Shown: positions 1-5,722 of the stretch, one piece after another
Position numbering within the stretch: the first letter of the stretch is position 1
Layout: every line of letters starts with the position of its first letter
Origin: Candidatus Uhrbacteria bacterium
GTDB taxonomy: Bacteria; Patescibacteriota; Patescibacteriia; 2-12-FULL-60-25
Reading direction: 5' to 3'
NCBI GenBank assembly: GCA_023246325.1
Contig: JAHFIO010000041.1
Span: 1 to 7,645, forward strand
DNA length: 7,645 nucleotides
Made by a program: the position numbers and the translations under genes
The notes under the pieces: generated by a model
The model's database searches: none
What the model saw: only the letters and a program-made list of their open reading frames with translations
What the model was told of the DNA's origin: nothing

Positions 1-172
1 CTTCTTCTTTTATTTCGCGAAGTGCCGCCACATGTGCAAGCTCACCAAATTCAACATGCCCACCAAATGGCAACCATTTATTGTATTTTGTATGTACATG
101 AAGAAGAGCTAAACCCTGATGAATAATCACGGTTGTCGCAGTGAACTCTTGATTTTTTTTCCTTTTCCACAT
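1..172 (-). CDS. Nudix hydrolase, N-terminal part (truncated by window edge)
   Basis: Reading the minus strand from the ATG at 172-170 gives 57 codons that run off the left edge. The protein opens with a basic stretch (MWKRKKNQ), then a beta-strand-like TATTVIIHQGLALLHVH, and reaches a complete Nudix box at about residues 37-57. In that box the pattern G-x5-E-x7-R-E-U-x-E-E is met by GHVEFGE followed by LAHVAAL and REIKEE. Nudix enzymes hydrolyse a nucleoside diphosphate linked to another group, using a metal held by the box glutamates. The substrate cannot be told from this fragment; roughly the C-terminal half to two thirds is missing. A GAGG Shine-Dalgarno at 181-178 lies 5 nt before the ATG and supports this start. 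It is divergent from the hydroxylase gene to its right. The family call is secure and the specific function is unknown. Confidence 0.9.
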   Translation of the reverse strand, partial: MWKRKKNQEFTATTVIIHQGLALLHVHTKYNKWLPFGGHVEFGELAHVAALREIKEE

Positions 173-241
173 CCTGCCCTCACTTTCAAATGTTCTATCT
201 GCAGGATGAGGCATGCGTATCATTTAGTCAATATATCCTGC
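171..241. repeat. Cluster of three ATCCTGC motif copies in the divergent intergenic region
   Basis: Three copies of the over-represented heptamer lie within 71 bp: ATCCTGCC at 171-178 (plus), GCAGGAT at 201-207 (minus orientation) and ATCCTGC at 235-241 (plus). The first and second form an 8-bp inverted pair (CATCCTGC 170-177 with GCAGGATG 201-208) around a 23-nt spacer. The third is followed by seven T residues. The first copy covers the Nudix start codon. The region separates the divergent Nudix and hydroxylase genes and must also hold their promoters. A weak TATGCT at 254-259 could be a -10 for the hydroxylase, but no matching -35 is visible. Confidence 0.7.
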
Positions 242-270
242 TTTTTTTATTTATATGCTATTCTCATAGT

Positions 271-1080
271 ATGCATACTGATATAACACATCTTGCTATC
301 GATCATCCTGGTGCTAACGATAGTGCATACCGACTTCGACGCGATGAAATTGCTCGAGCCGCTATTCAATTTCACAAAACAGGTGGTGAAATTCCGTATA
401 TCGGATATTCATCCGAAGAACAGACAACCTGGCGCAACGTTGTAGGTACATTAGATTCGCTCCATGCAATATATGCACGCGACATATATCTTGATGCAAA
501 AAATATATTGCAATTTTCTCCCGAGATATTGCCAGAATTACGTGATGTTTCAAAAAAATTACAATATGAAAGCGGATTTCAATTGCATCCTGTTGAAGGA
601 TTGATTGAAAGCCGAGGATTTTTATCTACACTTGCACAACGTATTATGTTATGCACGCAATATATTCGTCATGCATCACGACCTGAATATACTCCTGAAC
701 CTGACATTATTCACGAACTCATTGGACATGCACCCACATTTCTTGATCCAGACATTGTAAAAATAAGTGAATGTATAGGACGTGCCGCCCTATATGCAAC
801 GCCGGAACAATTAATACAATTAGAAAGAATATATTGGTATACCATTGAATTCGGATTAGTGTCCGAAAACGGAAAAATAAAAGCGCTTGGCGCAGGAATT
901 TTATCCTCTATTGCAGAATGCGAACGTGCATTTGCAACTGAAATAATTCGTGAGCCTTTTACTATACAAACCGTGATTCAAACACCATATGATTTTTCTG
1001 CAGTGCAACCAAAATATTTTGTGTGTTCAGGAATAAAAAACTTGCGTAAAGAAATAGAACTATTTGCTTCATTATTGTAA
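271..1080 (+). CDS. Aromatic amino acid hydroxylase (phenylalanine 4-monooxygenase-like), catalytic domain
   Basis: This is a member of the pterin-dependent, non-haem iron aromatic amino acid hydroxylases, which add a hydroxyl group to Phe, Tyr or Trp using O2 and a tetrahydropterin. From the ATG at 271 the protein has 269 residues and is essentially only the catalytic core. An LAIDHPG..D..YR.RR segment near the N-terminus matches the start of the animal catalytic domain. CTQYIRH (128-134), TPEPDIIHELIGH (141-153), YWYTIEFGL (188-196) and GAGILSS (207-213) follow in order. The predicted iron ligands are His148, His153 and Glu193; their spacing (5 and 40) equals that of human PAH His285, His290 and Glu330. 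There is no N-terminal ACT regulatory domain and no C-terminal tetramerisation helix. At the PAH His264 / TH Gln313 position it has Leu127, so substrate preference is open. The frame is open back to an ATG at 190, but that extension is hydrophobic, contains motif repeats and lies outside the family domain. No Shine-Dalgarno precedes 271. Confidence 0.92.
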   Translation: MHTDITHLAIDHPGANDSAYRLRRDEIARAAIQFHKTGGEIPYIGYSSEEQTTWRNVVGTLDSLHAIYARDIYLDAKNILQFSPEILPELRDVSKKLQYESGFQLHPVEGLIESRGFLSTLAQRIMLCTQYIRHASRPEYTPEPDIIHELIGHAPTFLDPDIVKISECIGRAALYATPEQLIQLERIYWYTIEFGLVSENGKIKALGAGILSSIAECERAFATEIIREPFTIQTVIQTPYDFSAVQPKYFVCSGIKNLRKEIELFASLL

Positions 1081-1105
1081 TTCATATATTGTAACGTAGT
1101 TCATT

Positions 1106-1109
1106 GGAG
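1106..1109 (+). promoter_or_regulatory. Shine-Dalgarno GGAG deciding the start at 1116
   Basis: GGAG sits 6 nt before the ATG at 1116. It overlaps an in-frame TTG at 1105-1107 that would otherwise open the same frame, so the ATG at 1116 is the better start. It is one of few clear ribosome binding sites in the window. Confidence 0.7.
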
Positions 1110-1115
1110 AAAATC

Positions 1116-1535
1116 ATGGCAAAAAAAATACGTGGTGTACTTTTTGCATATTGTGAAACGGGTACCGAAGGAATTATGTGGAGTGTATATGAAGATGGAA
1201 AAACCGGATATGCAGGCCTTCATTGTCTGAGTAATGGAAATCATCTGAAAATTTTCAATGTTGATGGCACGGTTTTATTCGATGATTATATTGTTATAGA
1301 TCGTAAGATTGGATGGAAGCCATATCATAAAAATTCAAAATATGGTCAACCAGTCGCACTCGGAGCACGGATTCACTGGACACAAAAAGGTTGGAAGCCG
1401 AATGATTGGGCAAAATTATTCATTCATGATGGCGCGCCATTTCGCGCAGAACTTATTCAGCCAATAAAAGGCATTCATTTTTTAGAAAAGAAACCAAAAA
1501 CTCCGCTTAAAAAATCTGCGAACAAAAAACGTTAA
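1116..1535 (+). CDS. Conserved-looking hypothetical protein, 139 aa
   Basis: I do not recognise a named family. The protein has no signal peptide or membrane segment and reads as a small soluble domain rich in aromatic residues (Trp22, Trp67, Trp88, Trp93, Trp98), with alternating hydrophobic residues suggesting beta structure. Landmarks are GVLFAYCETGTEG at the N-terminus, GLHCLSNGNHLKIF (34-47), a TQKGWKPNDWAKLF stretch (89-102) and AELIQ (111-115). The last 16 or so residues are strongly basic (EKKPKTPLKKSANKKR), a tail that could contact nucleic acid or be disordered. The layout gives an impression of unnamed short proteins in other CPR genomes, which I cannot verify. It starts 35 nt after the hydroxylase stop and is followed immediately by a terminator, so the two may be co-transcribed. 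The function is unknown. Confidence 0.8.
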   Translation: MAKKIRGVLFAYCETGTEGIMWSVYEDGKTGYAGLHCLSNGNHLKIFNVDGTVLFDDYIVIDRKIGWKPYHKNSKYGQPVALGARIHWTQKGWKPNDWAKLFIHDGAPFRAELIQPIKGIHFLEKKPKTPLKKSANKKR

Positions 1536-1559
1536 AACGGGATCTCTCCCGTTTTTTTT
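1535..1559. terminator. Rho-independent terminator, probably bidirectional
   Basis: An 8-bp perfect stem AAACGGGA (1535-1542) / TCCCGTTT (1547-1554) with a TCTC loop runs into eight T residues (1552-1559) on the plus strand. The stem begins at the last base of the hypothetical gene's stop codon. On the minus strand the same hairpin is followed by TTTTAACGTTTTTT, and it lies 1 nt beyond the CCA end of tRNA-Glu. It can therefore end both the rightward hydroxylase unit and the leftward PBP-murF-tRNA unit. Confidence 0.88.
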
Positions 1560-1560
1560 A

Positions 1561-1635
1561 TGGTAGCGCCAAGGGGAATCGAACCCCTCTTTCCAGGATG
1601 AGAACCTAGCGTCCTAACCGATAGACGATGGCGCC
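1561..1635 (-). tRNA. tRNA-Glu (anticodon CTC)
   Basis: The minus strand folds into a full cloverleaf. The acceptor stem is GGCGCCA/TGGCGCT, the D-arm has a 3-bp stem (GTC/GAC), and the anticodon stem CTAGG/CCTGG carries the loop TTCTCAT with anticodon CTC at 1602-1600. The T-arm is AGGGG-TTCGATT-CCCCT and the CCA end is encoded (1563-1561). The anticodon reads GAG and marks tRNA-Glu. The first acceptor pair is G1-U72, a wobble rather than a Watson-Crick pair. The 5' end lies only 3 nt after the murF stop codon, so the tRNA is likely processed from the murF transcript. The ATCCTGG in its anticodon arm is fixed by tRNA structure and should not be counted as independent evidence for the repeat motif. 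Confidence 0.95.
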
Positions 1636-1638
1636 TTA

Positions 1639-2877
1639 TTATATATTCGGATATGCAGTTAATTCTTGAATCACTTTTTCCATATGCATACCTCGCGAAC
1701 CTTTTACTAAAACCACATCATCCATTTTTAATTTTGTTTGCACAAAGCGTCCAGCTTCAGCACTTGATGCAAAAGTAAAAACTGTATCCACCGACATTCC
1801 TGCTTCAATTGCCGATTTCGCTACAACCCCGCCGAGCGTACCACATACAACCAACATGTCAATCTCCGCCTCTGCAACCGCACGCCCCTCATCTATATGC
1901 GCACGATCGGACATTGCACCCAATTCTAACATATCTCCCAATACCGCGATTTTTTTTCCATTCGAAAACTTAGGAAAATTTGCCAAATCACGAATCGCTG
2001 ACAATGCAGCAAGAGGCGAAGAATTATATGTATCATCAATTAACCATGTACGTTTTATTCCTTCAACCAAAGTCATGCGTCCTTGCATTCCTCTATACAA
2101 TGTCTGCAAACGCGATATGGCCACATCTATTTCTACTTTCATTGCTTGTGCAACGGCAAGCGCAGCTGAAATAGCATATGCTTGTGGACGTCCAACCATT
2201 CCTTTCAATCGTAATTTTTTATTTTCTCCATTCACATATAGTGTGACATCTAATCCTGAATGAGAGGGAATCGCAGCATCTAATATTATTTCCGTCTGCA
2301 GGATACGAACACTCGCATGCTCCGCACATCCAAAACTATATTCTGATTTACCACCATATTCTTGTATCAATACATCATCCGCGTTTACGATTCTAACTCC
2401 ATCCTGCCGTACTGCACGCAATACTTCACATTCTTCTTTGGCAACAGCTTCAATATCACCAAAAAATTCCATGTGCTCAGGACTAATAGCCGTAAGAACG
2501 GAAATATGTGGTGGAGCAATTCCTAAAATATATTTTAAATCTCCAGGTTTATCCGTTCCCATTTCTAATACAATAGTTTTAGATTTTAATGTATACAGAC
2601 GAATGACATAACACAATGATGTACATATACATGCGGCCCATCTCCATGCCGATCCTACAGGTGCTTCACAACCAAATATAGTTAATGGTACACCAATTTC
2701 CGTATTATAATTTTTTGGTGAAACAATAATACCATCACCTAGTGCAACACCGATCGCTTCTTTCGTCGAACTTTTTCCAACCGATCCTGCAACCGCAATA
2801 ATGCATGGCGCATCACGTGTAACAACATAGCGCGCACATATTCCCAAAAGTTTTTCACAGATTTTTTTTAAATTCAT
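1639..2877 (-). CDS. murF: UDP-N-acetylmuramoyl-tripeptide--D-Ala-D-Ala ligase (MurF), short form
   Basis: MurF joins D-Ala-D-Ala to UDP-MurNAc-tripeptide with ATP, the last cytoplasmic step in making the peptidoglycan stem peptide. In this 412-residue protein the ATP P-loop GSVGKS is at residues 31-36, followed by NYNTEIGVPLT (56-66), VLEMG (103-107), an ISPEH..FFG stretch (131-140), NADD (165-168), DDTYNSSP (281-288), LGDMLELG (313-320) and KGSRGM (392-397). The central ATPase and C-terminal Mur ligase domains are complete. The classical N-terminal substrate-binding domain, which places the P-loop near residue 100 in enterobacterial MurF, is absent. A hydrophobic stretch (about 79-95) sits between the NTEIG motif and VLEMG. 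The start codon overlaps the PBP stop by 4 bp (ATGA), pointing to translational coupling, and no Shine-Dalgarno is seen. A tRNA-Glu follows 3 nt downstream. A general Mur-ligase paralogue is the alternative. Confidence 0.9.
   Translation of the reverse strand: MNLKKICEKLLGICARYVVTRDAPCIIAVAGSVGKSSTKEAIGVALGDGIIVSPKNYNTEIGVPLTIFGCEAPVGSAWRWAACICTSLCYVIRLYTLKSKTIVLEMGTDKPGDLKYILGIAPPHISVLTAISPEHMEFFGDIEAVAKEECEVLRAVRQDGVRIVNADDVLIQEYGGKSEYSFGCAEHASVRILQTEIILDAAIPSHSGLDVTLYVNGENKKLRLKGMVGRPQAYAISAALAVAQAMKVEIDVAISRLQTLYRGMQGRMTLVEGIKRTWLIDDTYNSSPLAALSAIRDLANFPKFSNGKKIAVLGDMLELGAMSDRAHIDEGRAVAEAEIDMLVVCGTLGGVVAKSAIEAGMSVDTVFTFASSAEAGRFVQTKLKMDDVVLVKGSRGMHMEKVIQELTAYPNI
2298..2304 (-). repeat. ATCCTGC motif copy in murF
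   Basis: GCAGGAT on the plus strand; ATCCTGC in the sense strand of murF, coding Ile-Leu-Gln. Confidence 0.55.
2401..2408 (+). repeat. ATCCTGCC motif copy (extended form) in murF
   Basis: This copy sits in the 11-mer CCATCCTGCCG (2399-2409) and in a 16-mer, ACTCCATCCTGCCGTA at 2397-2412, that recurs exactly at 4987-5002. It is antisense to murF, where it encodes Arg-Gln-Asp-Gly. Confidence 0.65.
2784..2790 (+). repeat. ATCCTGC motif copy in murF
   Basis: This copy is antisense to murF and overlaps the codons just before and at the start of the P-loop (Ala-Gly-Ser). Confidence 0.5.
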
Positions 2878-4718
2878 AATTTTTTTGTAGAAGTAGTTAT
2901 ACTCGTTGTTGTAGAAGAAATAAATTCTGGAACAATACTTTCTTTGATAGGTATCAGTGGTCGCTCTGGCGGTATCTGCATATATGTAAGCAGATAAGAT
3001 GCCATTTCGCCAAATATAGGTGCAGCAGATGCTTCAGCCCATGCAACATCTCGCGGATGTTCAATTTTCACAATCATAGCAAACCGTGGATTATTTGCTG
3101 GAGCATATCCTGCAAATGATCCAATATTAATATTTTTCTGATATCCTCCACCCCCCGCCTTCGCAACCTGCGCTGTACCAGTCTTCCCCGCAACCCAATA
3201 TCCTGGCACACCCGCTTTTTTCCCATGACCTTTTTCAACCACATCAATAAGCATACCGGTGATGAGTTGCGATGTACGAGAAGAAATAACTTGATTCACA
3301 ACTATTGATTTTGTTTTTTCTCGGCTTCCATCTGCATGCACAATTTCATCTACAATATATGGTCGTACTAATTTTCCTCCATTTCCCATTGCCGCATATG
3401 CACGCACTATTTGCATAGGCGTCATGGTAATCCCCTGACCATACGATGCCGTGACCATAAAAATTTTACTCGTTTTTTCAATATTCGAGATATCTCCCGC
3501 GCTCTCAGGAGTTACACCTATATTTGTTTTCTCACCAAACCCAAATCCTTTTATATACCGTAAAAATAAATCGTGTCCCAATTGTTTTTCTACAAATACC
3601 ATTCCTGTATTCAAAGATTTTTCTAAAACTTGAACCATGGTTTGCACTCCATGTGCTGCATGATCTGAATTTCGTATTTTATATTCATCTATATTAATAT
3701 ACCCCATATCTTCATATGTCGTATTTGGTGTTACTTTTTCAGCATCAATGGCGCTTGACATAATAATAGGTTTAAAAACTGATCCGGGTTCATAAGAAGT
3801 ATATATAGCTTTATTAGAATAGTCGGCTACATCTCCCACACTTTTAAAATCTGCTGAATCAAAATTCGGCGCAGAGCACATTGCAAGGATCGCTCCGGTA
3901 TTTGGATTCATAATAATAATGGTCCCACTATCTGCCTGATACTTTTTCACTGCATCTGCAACTACAGTGCATGTTTTAAATTGTACGCTTCTGTCTATCG
4001 TCAGGATGAGATCAGATCCGTTTTCAGCAGGATGCAATTGTGTATTTCCTGTAGAAAGCATATTCCCTTTTGCATCTTTTTCTACGGACATACTTCCAGG
4101 TCTACCACGTAAAATATCGTCATATGAACTTTCTATACCATATCTTCCTTTCAGTGAAGTACTTTTTTCGTCATCGGTCACAAAACCAATAAGTTGACCA
4201 CTCATATTTTTTTCTGGATACAATCGTGCATTTTGTGATAAAAATCCAATGCCTTGAAGTTGTAATGCTTTTAAATTTTCTACCGCATCAGTATGTACAT
4301 CTTTTATAAGAACTTCATATGGATCATTGTCGCGTTTAGTGAGTTTTGTATATATGTCATCATACGAAATACCTAAAACCTCTGAAACTGTTCTTGCTAT
4401 TGTTGGTTTATCTACAATATTTCTCGGAACTGCATATACCGACCAAGCAGTTCGGTTTGTAGCAAGTGGGTACAGCGTGCCGTATATATGATCACGAGCA
4501 AAAATTTGTCCTCGAGATGGAATTAATTTTGTTTGCATATCATGCTGATCACTTGCAAGCATGGCATAAAATCCATTTTGGTATAATTGTAAATATCCAA
4601 GGCGTACAATAATGGCACAACCGATTAGAAAAAAAACAATATATATAAACCAAAAACGACCTTCTATTCGTTCACCTGAATTTTCCTGATGTGATTTCCC
4701 ATGCATCCACATACTCAT
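2874..4718 (-). CDS. Class B penicillin-binding protein (FtsI/PBP2-type peptidoglycan transpeptidase)
   Basis: This is a membrane-anchored D,D-transpeptidase that cross-links peptidoglycan stem peptides outside the cytoplasmic membrane. The 614 residues comprise a short cytoplasmic tail (1-20), one transmembrane helix (about 22-40) and a PBP dimerisation region starting with PSRGQIFARD (67-76) and YPLATN (83-88). The transpeptidase domain follows, with active-site serine S313-V-F-K316, the S368-L-N370 triad and K512-T-G514. All catalytic residues are present. The C-terminus is a Ser/Thr-rich tail (601-611) and there are no PASTA repeats. The length fits either FtsI (about 590) or PBP2 (about 630). 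Adjacency to murF recalls the ftsI-murE-murF order of the division/cell-wall cluster, without murE, and favours an FtsI role. The start at 4718 is the first Met after an in-frame stop; Met3 and Met5 are alternatives and no good ribosome site helps decide. It is likely the first gene of a PBP-murF-tRNA-Glu operon. Confidence 0.93.
   Translation of the reverse strand: MSMWMHGKSHQENSGERIEGRFWFIYIVFFLIGCAIIVRLGYLQLYQNGFYAMLASDQHDMQTKLIPSRGQIFARDHIYGTLYPLATNRTAWSVYAVPRNIVDKPTIARTVSEVLGISYDDIYTKLTKRDNDPYEVLIKDVHTDAVENLKALQLQGIGFLSQNARLYPEKNMSGQLIGFVTDDEKSTSLKGRYGIESSYDDILRGRPGSMSVEKDAKGNMLSTGNTQLHPAENGSDLILTIDRSVQFKTCTVVADAVKKYQADSGTIIIMNPNTGAILAMCSAPNFDSADFKSVGDVADYSNKAIYTSYEPGSVFKPIIMSSAIDAEKVTPNTTYEDMGYINIDEYKIRNSDHAAHGVQTMVQVLEKSLNTGMVFVEKQLGHDLFLRYIKGFGFGEKTNIGVTPESAGDISNIEKTSKIFMVTASYGQGITMTPMQIVRAYAAMGNGGKLVRPYIVDEIVHADGSREKTKSIVVNQVISSRTSQLITGMLIDVVEKGHGKKAGVPGYWVAGKTGTAQVAKAGGGGYQKNINIGSFAGYAPANNPRFAMIVKIEHPRDVAWAEASAAPIFGEMASYLLTYMQIPPERPLIPIKESIVPEFISSTTTSITTSTKKL
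3107..3113 (+). repeat. ATCCTGC motif copy in the PBP gene
   Basis: This copy is antisense to the PBP gene, within the codons for Phe-Ala-Gly-Tyr. Confidence 0.5.
4027..4033 (-). repeat. ATCCTGC motif copy in the PBP gene
   Basis: It is in the sense strand of the PBP gene, coding within His-Pro-Ala-Glu. A related TCAGGAT (4001-4007) lies 20 bp away in the same orientation. Confidence 0.5.
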
Positions 4719-4816
4719 ATAATACAGGATACGGTATAAGATGTCCCCACATCACCCAGGCTTCTTTCCGTATACATATGCTTTCTTTTATCAACAAAAC
4801 ATGATAATTTACATAT
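4719..4816. promoter_or_regulatory. Divergent promoter region between the PBP and epimerase genes
   Basis: This 98-bp gap separates two divergent start codons and must hold both promoters. For the rightward epimerase, GATAAT at 4803-4808 is a plausible -10 that would start transcription within a few bases of the ATG at 4817, a leaderless or near-leaderless message. No -35 is convincing at 16-18 bp. For the leftward PBP gene the only -10-like string is TATTAT directly before the ATG. A diverged motif copy, ACAGGAT, lies at 4724-4730. No protein-coding gene is apparent here. Confidence 0.4.
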
Positions 4817-5722
4817 ATGGCCAAATATCTTGTTGTGGGTGGTGCTGGTTTCATTGGATCAAATCTCGTTGATTTATTAGTATCGGAAGGACACTATGTC
4901 CGTGTTTTAGATAATCTTGCAACCGGAAAACAATCAAATCTGCCTCAAAATATAGATTTCATACAGGCGGATATAACACATGGTGACTCCATCCTGCCGT
5001 ATTTTGAAGGAATAGATGGCGTTTTTCATTTAGCCGCACGTCCAAGCGTCCCCTATTCTATAGAATTCCCAGCTGAATCTAGTTTAGTCAATATCATGGG
5101 AACGGTACATGTACTTGAAGCCGCGCGTCATTTTAAAATAAAACGCGTTGTATATTCCGCCTCTTCATCAGCATATGGTCCATTAGCCAAGCTTCCAGAA
5201 AAACCAAGTATGATCGCAGATCCAGCATCACCCTATGCATTGCAAAAATATATTGGCGAATTACTTTGTACGCAATTTTCTTTGCAATACCAACTAGATA
5301 CTTTTTCATTACGATATTTTAATGTATATGGACCTCGCATGACCGATGTCGGCGCATACGTTTTAGTATTTGTACATTTTTTACGAGCAAAACGAGAAGG
5401 AAAACCAATGCGCATTTATGGCGATGGCACGCAAACACGCGACTTTACACATGTCTCTGATGTCGCCATGGCAAACTACCAAGCTATGATATGTCGGCAG
5501 GATGGTAGAGGTGTAGTTTTAAATGTAGGTTGTGGAAATCAAACAAGTATAAACCGTATAGCAGAAATTATAGGCGGACCAATTGAATATGCTGATCCTC
5601 GCCCAGGTGATGTCCCACATTCACTCGCAGATATTTCTGAAACGAAAAAAATATTAGGATGGAATCCAAAAATTTCTTTTGAAGATGGCTTACGCGACTG
5701 GATGAAATCAGAAGGACTATGA
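4817..5722 (+). CDS. NAD-dependent nucleotide-sugar epimerase (UDP-glucose/GlcNAc 4-epimerase-like, extended SDR)
   Basis: This is an extended short-chain dehydrogenase of the GalE/WbpP group, which typically inverts C4 of UDP-hexoses through a transient 4-keto intermediate with bound NAD. The 301-residue protein opens with the Rossmann motif GGAGFIG (8-14) and has the NAD-binding acidic residue in VLDN (Asp32). It contains HLAA (71-74), the SASSSAYG stretch with the catalytic Ser/Thr region (114-121), the Tyr140-x3-Lys144 dyad, RYFNVYGPR (166-174), and TRDFTHVSDVA (207-217), typical of 4-epimerases and dehydratases. The length is a little under classical GalE (about 338). The exact sugar (Glc/Gal, GlcNAc/GalNAc or uronic acid) cannot be read from sequence by eye. 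The stop overlaps the start of the glycosyltransferase by 4 bp, so the two are co-translated, and the product sugar may feed that transferase. No Shine-Dalgarno precedes the ATG. Confidence 0.9.
   Translation: MAKYLVVGGAGFIGSNLVDLLVSEGHYVRVLDNLATGKQSNLPQNIDFIQADITHGDSILPYFEGIDGVFHLAARPSVPYSIEFPAESSLVNIMGTVHVLEAARHFKIKRVVYSASSSAYGPLAKLPEKPSMIADPASPYALQKYIGELLCTQFSLQYQLDTFSLRYFNVYGPRMTDVGAYVLVFVHFLRAKREGKPMRIYGDGTQTRDFTHVSDVAMANYQAMICRQDGRGVVLNVGCGNQTSINRIAEIIGGPIEYADPRPGDVPHSLADISETKKILGWNPKISFEDGLRDWMKSEGL
4991..4998 (+). repeat. ATCCTGCC motif copy (extended form) in the epimerase gene
   Basis: This copy lies in CCATCCTGCCG (4989-4999) and in the 16-mer shared with 2397-2412. It is in sense orientation here, coding Ser-Ile-Leu-Pro, whereas the murF copy codes Arg-Gln-Asp-Gly. 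The unusual G/C-ending codon run stands out in an AT-rich gene. Confidence 0.65.
5496..5503 (-). repeat. ATCCTGCC motif copy (extended form) in the epimerase gene
   Basis: The plus strand reads CGGCAGGATGG (5495-5505), the reverse complement of the 11-mer CCATCCTGCCG. It encodes Arg-Gln-Asp-Gly in a loop-like, family-variable part of the epimerase. Confidence 0.65.

Noticed and set aside
170..208. Inverted motif pair as a rho-independent terminator
   Set aside because: The loop is 23 nt, no T-run follows the second arm directly, and the site lies at the starts of two divergent genes rather than their ends.
190..270. N-terminal extension of the hydroxylase from ATG 190
   Set aside because: The 27 extra residues are hydrophobic and Cys-rich, unlike the family, no ribosome site precedes 190, and the stretch contains two repeat-motif copies. 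The conserved domain begins just after ATG 271.
1105..1115. TTG start for the 139-aa protein
   Set aside because: The TTG overlaps the GGAG ribosome site that is correctly spaced for ATG 1116.
1856..2263. 135-residue open frame on the plus strand
   Set aside because: It is antisense to well-supported murF, shows no family motif and has biased low-complexity composition; a shadow frame.
2874..5722. Recoded TGA (glycine) as in Gracilibacteria/SR1
   Set aside because: TGA ends the PBP and epimerase genes exactly where the next gene starts, and no in-frame TGA interrupts a conserved domain.
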